A stretch of DNA of 64,000 nucleotides from Siderastrea siderea (GCA_964030785.1 OZ034975.1:44442569-44506568); one strand, 5' to 3'; shown: positions 35,401-47,700, counted from the stretch's first letter. A program made the numbers and translations. The notes: generated from the letters alone by a model not told the origin.

Positions 35401-38388
35401 CATGCTGCTGAGGAATACCCTGGTGGAGGAGGCGATGTCGCCGGCATCGGTCGATTCAGCATACAGTTCCTCTCCACCCACCCCTCCCTTACATACCAGT
35501 CGAACAACAAGTTGCACAAGCAACGTAGAAGACGACGTCAATGGTAAGCTTCTCTACTGTTCATGTTACAGAAATTAAGAACTTCCCTCCCCACCCGCCG
35601 GGCAAAAACAATTGCTTCAGTTCTCATAGAAAGTTCTTGCTAACAAGGGATCTAAAGTGTCATCAAGATCAAAAGTTTATCCACTACTAGATTAGCCATA
35701 CTAGCTTTCTATTCTCTATTTGTTATCTTTTGTTTGCGTACGAGAATACCACACCAGCGTGATTAAAACTCGTTTCCGTAGCAATTAACAAGTTTCATCC
35801 ATTTCAGTCTCAGAATGTACAAGAAACATTCCATGCGTTGGCTCTCCTGGACCGTCACGTGACCAAGAGGCCTATCTTCGCATCGAAAGAGGTAAAATAA
35901 GAACGAAGACGTTAGGCCATCAATTACAACTCCAGCTTGACCTTTCACACTGCTCAGTTCTAAATCTTACCGTCATTTCTTTCATTCATTATTTTTATGC
36001 TTCAAACAAGTATCAACAGATCAGTTAAATCTGATTTTCAGTCAAGGTAATATCTGGACAAGCTATGCTTAATGACAACTGAACTTTATTTCACTTTTTT
36101 TACTAGAAGACTGGGAGAATACGATCAAAAGAGCCTCACAGACAGCTTCACGTGACCAGAAAATGTTGTCGTCAGGTCAGTGAGATTAGATTTATCTCCT
36201 TTTAGCTTTGAGTTAGTGCGGTTTTCAATTAATCGTCGAAAGTAAATCGTGTTTTCTTCGATTTGCTATTCTACGCTCTGTTTGGGCAAAAGACTCCCAC
36301 CACTTTGTCAACCAAAGATAATTAAAAACAAAACCAATCGGGACTTGCTAGTAAACGTTTGCCCGCGGTTTCATGTATTTGCTTCAAGTTCTGATTAGTT
36401 CGCTGTGTTTTCTTGGCCAAAGTGATACATTTGGTTTAAGATTTTCGAATCACAAATGAAAGCCGCTTAAAATAGAGAAAGGACATACCGAATTGCTGCT
36501 ATCTGCGCTATCGGTACAGTAAAAACAAAACTGACGCAAGAAAACATTCCTGAAGAAAGGAACTCGCCGACCAAGCCAAGCGCAGGATAAGTTTCGAATG
36601 TTTTTCTTCTGATTGGCTAAAACAACGACAGCTTTGCTCTAATTGGTTGGAGCACTTTTAGTTTGCACGAGTTTTCCAGCAACGTATGCGCCGTCACAGT
36701 GACAGATCCAACCAAGAGAGGATACAAAACTGAAAGTGCACAACTTTTTGCGGATATCACTTCAGGAATAAAAATAGATCTAACTTTAGTAAAAGTTGGC
36801 ATCTATGCATTACGTGGTTAAAGTTTCAAGTCAGTTTCTTTTACCTTTACAGAATTTTTCAGAAGACAAACTACGAAGCCAATAGGTTCCAGGCCCAACA
36901 ACAAGAGGACTGGTAGGGAAAGAGGTTAGTTAGCGATAAAGAAAAGTTCCATTATCGTTCACATAAGCTCACTGAATTGTATGCAGCAGCATATCTGTGA
37001 AGTTTCATAATCACTGGTGTTATACCAACCCAGAAGTATCATAATCCCTTCCTTTCAATTGTGGTTGGAAAGCGCTGATGAAGCTGCAAATCGAAATTGT
37101 GTTCTTTTAAAATAAGCAATGTTTGCACCCCAAAAGATAACACCCATAATCATCCAGTACTACTATGATTCAATGCACACTAGTAGGTATATGACCTAAC
37201 AATGATTTCAACAGCAGCAACATTGCTGCTATGTTAGATAACAACAGCGATTCCAAAACCGTTTAAACAAATTCAGCGTTTCACCACAGACCCTGACTTA
37301 CTTCGTTTTCTTGATTCACAGGCCCCAAATAGCGAGATTTTAATTACTTCTGGTAACAATACCAATCAATGAAAGGTTAAAATTTCTTATGTTTTTCTCT
37401 TTAGAAGAAGCAGATACAGATGAACTGCATCCTAAGCCAAAGAGAAAAAGAAACCGCGGCCCGAAGCCTAGAGTTATGTATGAAGGTATGTTATAGCCTG
37501 AAAAAGAAGGCTTATCTATAGTGAACATACAGAAACATCCTGTCTTACTCGTCTAAATTTTTAATTTTCCCAGCTACTTCGACTGGCTTGTTAACTGGTT
37601 TACTTTTATTTCATCTTTTAGGCAAAGGTCCGATGCAACTCTGGCAGTTAATAATTTCGCTACTCGTCGAACCTCCAACGTCCGAACTGGAATCAGGTTT
37701 AGTTGAATGGACCAAAGAACAGAAGTACGGGTTTAGGATCTTAAACCCAGATAAACTGGCGAGGTTGTGGGGTGAACACAAGAAGAAACCCGCCATGAAT
37801 TTCGACAAGCTCGCGCGCAGCCTACGATATTATTACGACAAGTCGATGCTAAAGAAAGTACCTGGAAAAGAAAACACTTATGAATTCACATGGGACATTT
37901 CCGAAATGCTTGGCTATGACCCAGTGAACACGCCGCCTGTTTCTGGCACAATGAATGTACCTGTTTCTAGAACAGTGGATGAGCTCGCTGTTTCAGGTGA
38001 AGAGGATGGGTTCCCTGTTTCCGGCTCTGAGAGCATATCAACTGTTCCTGACCCAACGGACAGTTTACCTGTTTCATCAGCAGCGAACGGGTTGCCTGTT
38101 TCTGACTTAGTGTATGGGTGGCCTATTTCAGATGCAATGAATACGTTGCATGTTTCTGACCAAACGTGTGGGTTATCTGTATCCGCCCCAATATATGGGT
38201 CGCCCGTGTTTGCTTCAAATGGCTGCTTGACCGCTTCGCAACCAGCTGGTGGGTGGCCTGTGTCCCTCCCGATCGGCGCGTGTCCTGTTTCAGGTTTCGA
38301 AACTCCCCAAATCCCTCCCCTTACCCCGTTAGATTTCACCATGCTTGTTGAATCTGACCAAAAGTGTAACTTCTATGAAGTGTTATAA
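32468..38388 (+). CDS. Divergent ETS-family transcription factor with nonapeptide-repeat tail (ETS-B)
   Basis: Coding exons: 32468-32518, 33672-33828, 35388-35543, 35808-35891, 36107-36175, 36853-36924, 37405-37485, 37622-38388. Every junction is consensus and the frame is continuous: 478 residues. The first intron is phase 0, all others phase 1, as in ETS-A. A basic exon (KRKRNRGPKPRVMY) precedes the ETS domain (about 226-312): KGPMQLWQLIISLL, WGEHKKKPAMNFDKLARSL, RYYYDKS. Both recognition-helix arginines remain, but the domain is fast-evolving, with a few extra residues after the first helix (EPPTSELESG) and ENTYEF instead of KRYVYQF. After EMLGYDP, shared with ETS-A, comes a Ser/Pro-rich tail (about 328-453) built of nine-residue units beginning PVS. 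No PNT domain is seen. It is probably a head-to-head duplicate of ETS-A that has diverged in sequence and tail. DNA binding is expected; activation or repression cannot be told. Confidence 0.92.
33900..34375. repeat. Second array of the 107-bp satellite, in ETS-B intron 2
   Basis: About four to five copies of the same unit as at 17,960-19,075 (GAGTCTGTGGATGAAATCC, CCATTCAAATGAAAGCTACT, TATGCTGTACAA). Copies here are more diverged from each other. Confidence 0.85.
34629..35151. repeat. Recent 267-bp tandem duplication in ETS-B intron 2
   Basis: TCAGAATATCGGTCCCGGCA starts copies at 34,631 and 34,898. The copies are nearly identical through TGCGCTTTCTAAAACAAAAAA; copy 2 lacks about 10 bp (ATTTAAAACAC). 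It is non-coding. Confidence 0.9.
37936..38310 (+). repeat. 27-bp coding minisatellite (nonapeptide repeats) in ETS-B
   Basis: About 14 in-frame 27-bp units encode variants of P-V-S-x5-G/L-x, such as PVSDLVYGW, PISDAMNTL, SVSAPIYGS and PVSLPIGAC. The spacing is kept at nine residues throughout while the rest of the unit varies, so selection or recent slippage keeps the period. Confidence 0.85.
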
Positions 38389-38426
38389 GTTGTCTTGTAT
38401 CAAGCGCATCAAACATTTGTATGCAT

Positions 38427-38753
38427 GTTGAGGGTGGTTTTTCAATGCTTATGATTCAGACTCCGCCTAGCACAGAGATTTGCTGCCCGTATTATATCCA
38501 CGATTGAAACAAAAACAAAACGAAAACAAAAACAAAACAAAAAAAATCTCATGATTGTAGGAAAAAGTTGACTGACTGGTTTCAAGAATTTGGAGCGTCC
38601 CTTGTAAATAGCACTATAATTTTTAAGCTCAGTTTGATGAAAGGTATTGGAAAACCACCCTCCAGCTAAACAGTTAAAATCTAGTCGTACATGAAGTCAT
38701 GGCCGAGGAGGCATGCCCAGCCATGACGGCGTGAGTTCATGTTGGACGAGATT
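38427..38753 (+). repeat. Nested inverted repeats downstream of the ETS-B stop codon
   Basis: An outer pair (GAGGGTGGTTTTTCAATG near 38,431 and ATTGGAAAACCACCCTC near 38,645) is followed by a compact hairpin at 38,679-38,753: CATGAAGTCATGGC and GCCATGACGGCGTGAGTTCATG with GTCGTAC/GTTGGAC flanks. If the 3' UTR extends this far, the RNA would fold strongly. It could equally be a small mobile element. Confidence 0.55.
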
Positions 38754-40497
38754 AAATAGAGATAAAGTCAGTTATAATATACTCAACCACGGACAAAATG
38801 TGAATTACCCGGAGACAAAATGAAGGCAATTAAAAAAAAGAATACAATTTTCCTATTTTCTATTTCTTCAAAAAAAAAAAAAAAAAAAAAAACATACCTT
38901 CCTGAGTAAAGTAGTGACGATATTCTGTGTTACATGAATGAGTAGAAAAAAAAAAACAATCATAATTCTGAAAACTGCAGTATTCTGTGCTGAGTATATT
39001 ATAAATAGATGTGTGGTGTATAAACAGTTGTCAATACGAAATATTTGTTACCTTTTTTTTCAGTAAGAAAAAGAGTCATCCCGTTTGTATACCGTGTATA
39101 CGAGTAATTACTGTTCTCTGTGAGAACATTTTTGTGGATACAGTCTAGAAGACAATGTTTATATTCTACATATGTACATAATTGTGTTTCTATAAGGGTA
39201 GCAGAAGAAAAAGAAAAAAAACGAAATGATTAGTTTTGCTAAGTCCAGAAGCAGTCAAGAAAGATGATTTCAAAGACGTCGAATTGACGGTATTCATCTT
39301 GCGTTGAAAAAACTTTTTGTTAACAGTACCATGAGATCTAGAATCATGCAAATTTTTTTGGGCAGAATTATGTGATTTATAACGTAGTCATGCTTTCAGT
39401 ATCCTAAGAAAACAAGACGTGGCTGGTCAGATGCGATATATATTATAACGAGTTTGCTTTACACTTTTCAGGTTTCCGTATCTTTACTATAACGGAAGAC
39501 ATGAGAAGCATACATTTATTTTTATTTATTTGCAACAAAGTACAAACAAAAAATACAGTGAGTGCTTAACCATTGATGTAACAAAGCAATGATCCAAAGA
39601 AATTAACTAAGTTACGTGCAATTAAGAAGTTAGAGCGGTTTTCAATTAGGGGTTGTGAAACGAAGACGAAACTTATTACTCGAACTAATCTCAACAAACA
39701 CAAACAACACAATTGCACCAACCCTGACTCGAAAAAATGCATGTAAATGGCATCAAGCGGGGAGAAACGTGTGCAATTATGTTTTTGCCAAGTTTCGTTT
39801 GACTTCTAATTGGGTGACAATGTGGTGGGAATTGCTTTCGACAACACTCCACCGAACACCGCTCTTTGACGTGCGTTAACGGACACTTGGCGAGAGTCGA
39901 CGATTGCGCTGACAATAGATTTGATTAGTGTCGACCAACGTGGGCGAGAGTTGACTAGTGTTTAAGTCTTCGCTCTTCTTTGACATCTAGCTCCCAAAAA
40001 TAATTATACAATTAAAACACTACTACTGATTATCGCTACAACACACGATTTAAGCCTCACAAACGTCTTCCTCTTGCGAGGATTCGGTGTTATTTGTCGT
40101 GTTCTCTCGTTCTTGTTAGAATCAAGCTGATGAGTTACAGAATCTCGTCGAACTCTGGCCAACACGTTCTCGCTGGTACATGTTTGAAGTGCAGTGCACG
40201 TGGCATTCATAGCACCATATTATGAGCATGTTTTAACAATAAGTTAAATGCTGATTACGGTTCTTTAATGTTTTATAACTAAGCTATCAGATTGTTATTT
40301 TCAATACTTTTAGTCACAATAAAGATACTCAACTTGAAATACCTGAAATAATCATAATTTTGTAAATGTACCCTGTTTTCATTGGCTTCAAAAAACGAAA
40401 ATTACCTTTCTGCAGATCATGCTACTTAACTGTAGCTTCCAGCGACCTTTTGGTTGCAATCCCGTCTTGTAACAGTTATGGCATGTGGCCATTTTAA
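38754..40497. other. Intergenic, no recognisable gene
   Basis: AT-rich, with a poly-A run at about 38,871-38,892 and two C- or G-poor stretches. Short open frames on both strands at 39,650-39,915 and 40,004-40,210 show no recognisable motif or splice context. Confidence 0.5.
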
Positions 40498-40672
40498 GTG
40501 GCGGATCCAGGATTTTTGAAGGGGTGGTGGCTGACTCGACAGAATGATATCGGAACCGTCGGGGACAAAATTGCCTCAGTGATAGTTTTGTTCCTTTTCC
40601 TAATTACAAGCTTAAACTACCCCAAAGAGGGGGATGGCTAGCCACCCAACCACCCCCCTGGATCTGCCCCTG
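40498..40672. mobile_element. hAT-like MITE
   Basis: The ends TGGCGGATCCAGG and CCTGGATCTGCCCCTG are inverted repeats. ATTTTAAG on the left and ATTTTAGC on the right fit a decayed 8-bp target duplication. It is 175 bp and non-coding. Confidence 0.65.
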
Positions 40673-41145
40673 ATTTTAGCGGATAATAAACAAATAAACA
40701 TTGTTACAAAACACTTAGACACTTGAGTACACTCTAGAAATGTATGAATCACTCCACTTGATACGGCTAATGCTTTCTCTCAGGTTTTCAAATACCCGTC
40801 GAATTTTTGTACGTCACCTATTTTGGTATCAAAGGAACCCAAAAATAATGGTTCAGTTTGCTTAAAATTACACTACTTCTATTCTGGGATTTAAAGTAAG
40901 AGACTTTTCCTACGAGTGGCCAAGACGGAAACGGAAACTTTAAATAATTTTTCCACTTTTTTCAAGTTTTTTCCTCGTGTCTTAGAGAGAAAATCATTTA
41001 AAACGTAATATCAGAGAAAATCAATCAGTCGACTTCACTGATTTCTTCCTTTATTCAAGATGCAACACTTGAGCGTCATTTAAGCCATTTGAAAACGAGG
41101 AGTTGGAAAACTTGACAAGAAAGTCAGCAAAAATCGTATCTTTCA

Positions 41146-41593
41146 AATACAGTCGAAGCTCTCGTAAGCGACTACCTCGGGAATTCAGAAAAGTGGTCGC
41201 AACTAGAGCTGGCCGCTTACGAGAATAGGCTCTCGTAAGCGTCCACGTACTAAAACAATAGAGGGTGGTCTCTTACGAGAGCCTGTCACAGAATAGGGTT
41301 CGCGTACGTACAGGTCAACGAACCATTAGCGCTTATGTTTTGTGTTTCTCTAAATGTTATCGAAAAGTGAATGCTTTTATTAAAGTGCTGACTGTGTGGT
41401 CGCTTACCGTCCTTATGAGAACTTGAAAACAAAGGAAAAGATCAGTCGGTAATTCACAAAAGTGGTCGCGGTCGCTTACGAGAGCTTTCAATTACAGAGT
41501 TAATTTGACAACTCAAACGGGGTTTCACAGTGCTGGTCGTACCTAGAGCTGTTGACTTACAAGAGTGGTTGCAAGGAAAGATTCGACTGTATT
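41146..41593. mobile_element. MITE with CAGTCGAA ends and CTCTCGTAAGCG repeats
   Basis: The left end AATACAGTCGAAGCTCTC is inverted at the right end as AAAGATTCGACTGTATT. Internal repeats of CTCTCGTAAGCG or CGCTTACGAGAG occur in both orientations (about 41,168, 41,211, 41,231 and 41,472). It is about 448 bp. Confidence 0.7.
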
Positions 41594-41742
41594 CACAAAA
41601 AGTTTAAAACATTTTGATGGCTAAATCAGTCCCTCTGATCATGCCAGGGTGTTGCGATGAAATATATACGCATAACATGAAAAGTTATTCTACGGTTTTA
41701 TGGTATATACTGAAGAAAATTCTGAACACACGTTTCTTTTTT

Positions 41743-44700
41743 CTAGCGAACGAAGACTTTCCAAAAATCGCCAGGAGACACGCCACCTAAATAATCATCG
41801 CATTCGATTCGCGGTATGTCGGGCAAAACCAACCAGTGATACGCTGCAATTACCCATGCAGGGTGACTCGACAATCTTTCCTCTGTCGGAACGGGGCCGC
41901 CCCATTTACCAGCCCAATTATCTCCCCAGTCATGACAAACTGCTGCTAGCATCGAGTCGTCATCCTCCATTGTCACAAACGAGTTGCAGGAATTAGGTAC
42001 GACATTCGTCTGACCGTTGAAGTACTGGACTACAGCATTCCCAGTACTGTTAGCGGCCGTGGCCACGTGGAACGTACGACCCTGCTGTTTACTGCAGTGG
42101 AACCTCAGTTGAGTATAAGGCATGTGTGTTAATAGTTCATTCATGGCGCTTGTCGTGATTACCATATTGTTGCTGTGGTATCCGCTTATCTCACGGTATG
42201 ACGTCACAAAGGACAGCTGAGATGGAGTGGATGAACCAATCACAAAGTTGAAAACAAGAAGCCATCCTCCTGTAATTGTGTTAAGCATGAATAACCAAAC
42301 TCAAAGCATGAACAGACAGTTAAATTAGCGTTCGAATTCAAGAAATATCTTCAGACCAACAGCGTATACCGCAGACCAACAACGTAGACCAACAACGTAT
42401 ATCATTTTGCTGTCATCTGTTAAGTCAACCTCGTTCCCAGGGCCCTTTTTCTTCCTCCAAATCGTAAACTTCAAAATTGACGTTAGAAACGATTTTTCTC
42501 AACTAACCTTTACTCTTTTAGAAAAATTTATGCTAGTGTTAAACATTAGCATAAATGTCACACAAAATGTGAGCTTTTTGTCCTTTTGTCCTTGGACACA
42601 CCACGTAATAATGGATGTCATCCTTTAATAAATCATGGACGAGGACCAATGCCTGCTTCTGTAGCTTCTTCATTATTGCATAAATGATAATAAATGATTT
42701 CACTCAATCTCGCCAAACTCACAGCCAACGATACGCACATTCGATTTCGTGAAATAATTCGATAAGTATCTGGTATCTTCCTTACCTCCGTCGGTTGTCA
42801 TGTCGCAGTAGACTTTTAAAGGGTTTCCTTCGTCCTCAGGGTCGATCCAGTACTCCCCGTCTTTGCTGGAGTCAGTGCTATCCCGAATGTCCTTGCAAGA
42901 ATGCCCAGGATAGTTGCGGTGCCAGCCTTTCGTTGCTGCCAAATATGAAACAAAATGAAATGTCTAAGCTAGGAGAATTTCATTGCCGTCTTGTATTTTG
43001 CAGTTGTTAATATTTGTATGATTTTAGTTAATGAAAACGGTGCCAATGTTTAACGATCATCAAGATGCAAAACGTGACGTATCGACTTCTTGAAATTCGC
43101 ATTATTATCACCTGGCAAAGCTATGACGTCGCAATTACGTTTTTTTTTTCATTTCTATCCTAGTTTTTCTTTTCTTTGTGTAAACGTGCGTGCGTCGGAC
43201 ATGTTGGACATTCTTAAAAATCTTTTTAAAATCTTTACACACCTGACTATGTCGGGGGTTAAATCTTTGAAGAAGGTTTCTTTCTCTTCTTCCTCAAAGG
43301 AGTATTACACATAATATGTATACATGCAGTTATAGTTATTTTTTGTTTGTTATTTTTGTTATTATAGTTTCCACCCGCCTCGAATAGCCCAAGCTAATTT
43401 GCGGGTGGAACCACAATTTTGTAATCGGTAGCCAGTTGTTGTAGTAAGAATAAAAATTGTAAAAATTGTAAATTGTAACAGTAAATCCTAACTTCAGATT
43501 GTAATGAAGGGTGAATTATCTGTGATTCGTGAAAAAAATCGGAAATCAATCTCCTTTCTTCCGAGTTTGAGGAATTTTCTTTGTAATATCATGGGTGACA
43601 AATTACTCCTTAATTTTGGCGCGAAATTTTAGCGTTAATTTATAATTTCACATGTGAAATTACAAAATTGCCATGGCAACGGGCCTACAGCTCAGTGCCA
43701 AGACATTACGGATGAAGATGTTTTGTGCAGAATTAGAACTACAGAAATTCTGGAAATATTCGTTGAGGACACAATCCGTAATCTGTAAATGTTGACTTTT
43801 AATTGACTGAGCTTCTCAGTAACCAACTGCGAGGCAAAAAGAAGAGATTATTTGTGATAGTGTGACAGCGAAAATTGTTGAACGGCAAGCTGACAGTTGA
43901 TTATCGAGTGATTGACCGCGACCTCAGAGAAGTAATTCAGTAATTCAGTGGATTTGGGCACTTCTTCAAATAGAATAGAGGTCAGTTTTATACAAATTTG
44001 CTTCCAAAGCTTACTTTCGTTAAAACAAGTTTGCTGTGCGTATTTTGAACTGCATTTGTAAAGCCTTGCTCGATTGAGCAAGGTGGTGCTCGATTCAATG
44101 AAATTGCCCGATAAAACACGGGTAACCTTTCCCGGGCGATTTGTTTTGGTACTTTTCAAGTAAAAATGCAGAGTCTGGTGTATTTTACTGTCGATTACAA
44201 ATATTTGAAATCGTCGAAGTGCGGTATAAACTTCCCACAATATTTTTTTCATCATTTCTCTCAGAAAATTGTGAGCTTGGCTAAACTGTATGCTTTAAAC
44301 TTTTCAATGCTAGGAGTTCTCGATGCGATAAACAAGTCAAAACCGCACGATTGTGAGTGTAATTTGTCACCCAAGATATTAATAGGTAATCAAATGGTAC
44401 ACTCGTGAAATTAGGAAATAATTTCACTTGCGTTTTGTCAAAATTCCAATAATTTCCCTCGCCTAAAGGCTCGGGAAATTATTAGAATTTTGACAAAACG
44501 CGCGTGAAATTATTTCCTAATTTCACTCGTCACCATTTGATTACACATACTAAAGTGCGGTTGGGGATCCTCATACGTTTCACCAATCTAGCGACTCAAA
44601 ACGTCGCAAAACAGCGTATGACAAAATACCAACCACAAAAGTCTCTTAGCAACAACGCCAGATCAGTGGTTAGGGGTCTCCCCCCTTTACAATCAAGTAC

Positions 44701-47700
44701 CTTATTACAGGAAATTAACCCTCCATGAAATTAACGCGAATTGTAAAATTTCGTGTTAATTTAAGTCGCGTTAATTTTTGTGTGCGTTAATTTCCGCGTT
44801 GTTAATTAAGTGGAGCGTTAATTTCCGCGACCTTAATTTCCATGATGTTCGAAGTGGTCAGATTGCCTCTCTTAACCCCTACATTTAGGTGGAATTTAAA
44901 GCACATTGTCTGTAAAGAAATTGCCTCACACACCCGTAGATCTGTTTTGTTCGGATTTTTAAATTCAGTCATGAAAGAAATTTGTTCCAGTTGTGACCAC
45001 AAATAGCCTGCTTGCAGGCGGTTACTGGGTGTTTTTATCGCGGAAAACCCGGTTCCGTTCGCTAATCGGGCGCCATCTTGGATTTTTAAGACGCGCGGTC
45101 CCGGGGACGAGCGGGCGAGCGCAAAAATCGAGAGAGGGGGGAGGGGGAGAGAATAGAAAAACCGCCTGCTGGAAGACTAGGGCTTTCTCTGGACAAAATT
45201 TGAATCCCGTCCACCAGCAGACGGGGTTTCTGATTGGTCAGGAAACAATAGCTAGGCTATGATACTACAGAGCAGTCTCTTTAGAATTTGTCACACATTC
45301 TAGAATCATGGCGGACTTGAAAGAAGTAGTAAGCAAAGCGTTATCATTCTTGGATTCCAAGGGGAAAACGATCGTTTTAAAGGCCGAACAGGAAAAGGCT
45401 TTGTACAGCCTACTTGAAGGAAACGATGTTTTGGCAGTTTTGCCAACAGGTTTTGGAAAAACCATGATTTTTACGATGTTTTCTGTTGCTGCTCGAGAAC
45501 GAACACTGCAGGCACCAGTTTCAGTATTGGTAATATCGCCGCTCAACAGCATAATCACTGACCAAATCGCTGATCTAGAAGGATTATGCAAAGCCGCAGA
45601 GCTTAAAGCAGACAACTTCAATGCAATACTGAAAGACCTGCCACATTTTATCTACGCTTCGGCCGAGAAAGTCCTTGAAGAACGCTTCCTTCGTGCCCGC
45701 AAAGATTTCAGTTCTGAACTACACAAGGGCATACCATTGATTGTCGTAGACGAATCACACACAGTGGAAACGTGCACGGGAAAAAGGTATTTTTGTGCAT
45801 TCATTTCTCGTAGACGGTTACAAGGAACTTAACAAATTCACGTCTAAAATTCGAAAGAAATTCGGTTTCTGACAAGCATTGCTCGGTCTCTGCTATACAT
45901 TTTCCTTTATAACCAGCAAAGAAAGAAATTTGGTTATGGACAAGCATTGGCCTTGCTCGGTCTTTGCTATACATTTTCCTTTATAACCAGCAAACACGAA
46001 GTTTTGAATTTGAGGTCAGGTTGACTACTTGCAATACATAAATAGTTAAGATATAGATTCTGCAGACATGAACATTTTTATGTATAAATTAGCAACAGAA
46101 GCAATAATTCAGTAAAAGTAGCATGATATTATCCCCATTGTATAAGCCCAATGAAGAAATGAAGGGATGAGAAATATAATATCACTCACCTCGCTCCGTT
46201 TCGGCGGTCTTCTTGTCGCTCTCCTCGGCGTTTGCCCTGTCGTTTTCTTCCACCGATTTCAGCCGCTTGTAGAAACAGTACGTGTTCCTCAAATTCCTAC
46301 CGCATGGCTTGCAAATTCTATCGGATAATTTATCTTATTTTGCCACATTGAAACCGAGCTCAGCGCATAACTGGCTCGAAGTTTTGTTCTCGAGACCTCG
46401 AAATTGTGGTTTGTCGCTGTACTCTTTCCTCTTCGAGATTGTAAATATATTTTCAGTAGAAATATACGCAACTCTTCCGTATCTAATAACTAGCTTGGTT
46501 CTGCAAAATCTACACTCTTCCTTCGGATTTTCGCGGCTTGCGCTAGCTGATTTTTTCGGTGTTTCGCGTAGCTCCATTCTCCATGACAAAAAAGTTCCGC
46601 GTGAGTTTGACAACTTCAAACCACGCGGATTTGTTTTGGTCGAAGCGCTTGACAGTTTAAAAACAATGGGGCCTTTACTTGATTTTGATTGGTCCATAGC
46701 GAGTGCGTGACATGTCACCGTAAGCGTCATGGTCAATGGGTTGAGACTCATAGGGGGATGGTTATCCAGTAGGCGTTCTTTCTTTTCGCGCCTCCCGCCC
46801 CCCTCCCCCCGCGTCGCCTCTTTGTCAACTATCGCTCGCCCCGCTCCTCCGCGTCGCGTATTTTCCAAAATGGCGGCCAAGATAGCGAACTCCGGGTTTT
46901 CTCGCCGAAGAAAAACTCCAACGCCTACAGGTAGGCTAGACCACAAACTGTGTTTCTTTGTGTTAATCGCGTTAATTTCCCTCATTTTGAAATTTTACCT
47001 CCTCTTTCGTGTTAATTTCCTTTATTCGGGAGTAATTGTCCCTTCAATTCGGGTAAGGAATTTAAGTCGCATTAATTTCAAATACCTTAATTAACACAAG
47101 CGTTAATTTCCTATAATAAGGTACTTTATTACTGCATGTCCATCGTCCGATATAGTGGGCCTCTAACAATGTTATTTCTACATAAATTAGAACTAATCAG
47201 TTGAATGGGAGCCAAACAAATGCTTAGAGAAAACAAGAAGATTTAATAGAGGGAGATACTTTTCAAAACAGGGAAGATATACTGTTTAGATTTTAAATTG
47301 ACTGTACTTTTCATCCAAATTCTCTAAAGCGTGCAGCGACTACTAATTCTGACATGTACGCCTACGTGAAAGACCATTTCTTGTGACTGATCGCGATAGA
47401 TTTCCGGTTAATTTTGAACATGATTGGGTTCCACCATCACAGGCCCGTATTTGTGTTTCAAGTGGTGCTCGGGGATGATTGATGATGTAAACATACGAGA
47501 ATTCTACACTTATATAATGTTGGTTTATCTACACCAGAAAAACGCTGGAAACGAGCTTACTGGCATGGCTTGGCCAAATTCACAGCTGTCAATTTTGTCA
47601 TGCTATGACCTAGTACAAGACATACTTTACAATAATACGAGTATCATGTACGACAAAAGGCCACTTTTCAGAACATAGTGTTGCGTTTTCAGCTCATATT

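Larger units (their letters stand above)
44695..47126. mobile_element. DNA transposon with long promoter-bearing inverted repeats carrying helicase and zinc-finger exons
   Basis: The termini AAGTACCTTATTACAGG and CCTATAATAAGGTACTT are inverted (25 bp, one mismatch). Inside, TTAATTTC/GTTAATT motifs repeat on both sides. Weaker inverted similarity then continues for several hundred bp: TAGCCTGCTTGCAGGCG, AAAACCCGG, CGCCATCTTGG, GAGCGGGCGAGCG and GGGGGGAGGGGG on the left each have a counterpart in the same order, inverted, on the right (46,775-46,945). Each arm therefore contains a GC-rich, YY1-like promoter region pointing inward, to the helicase exon (plus) and the zinc-finger exon (minus). 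Downstream exons of both are absent, so this is probably an internally deleted copy. No clear target duplication is seen. Confidence 0.75.

Noticed and set aside
37914..38342. 142-codon antisense frame over the ETS-B tail
   Set aside because: It follows from the 27-bp coding repeat on the other strand; no splice or start context.
32468..38388. PU.1/SPI assignment for ETS-B
   Set aside because: The recognition helix reads LARSLRYYY rather than the MARALRNYGKTG type of SPI factors, and the flanks match ETS-A.
43848..44255. 135-codon minus-strand frame as the missing PAN-gene exon
   Set aside because: No EGF or other extracellular motif, and no acceptor and donor pair with the needed phases.
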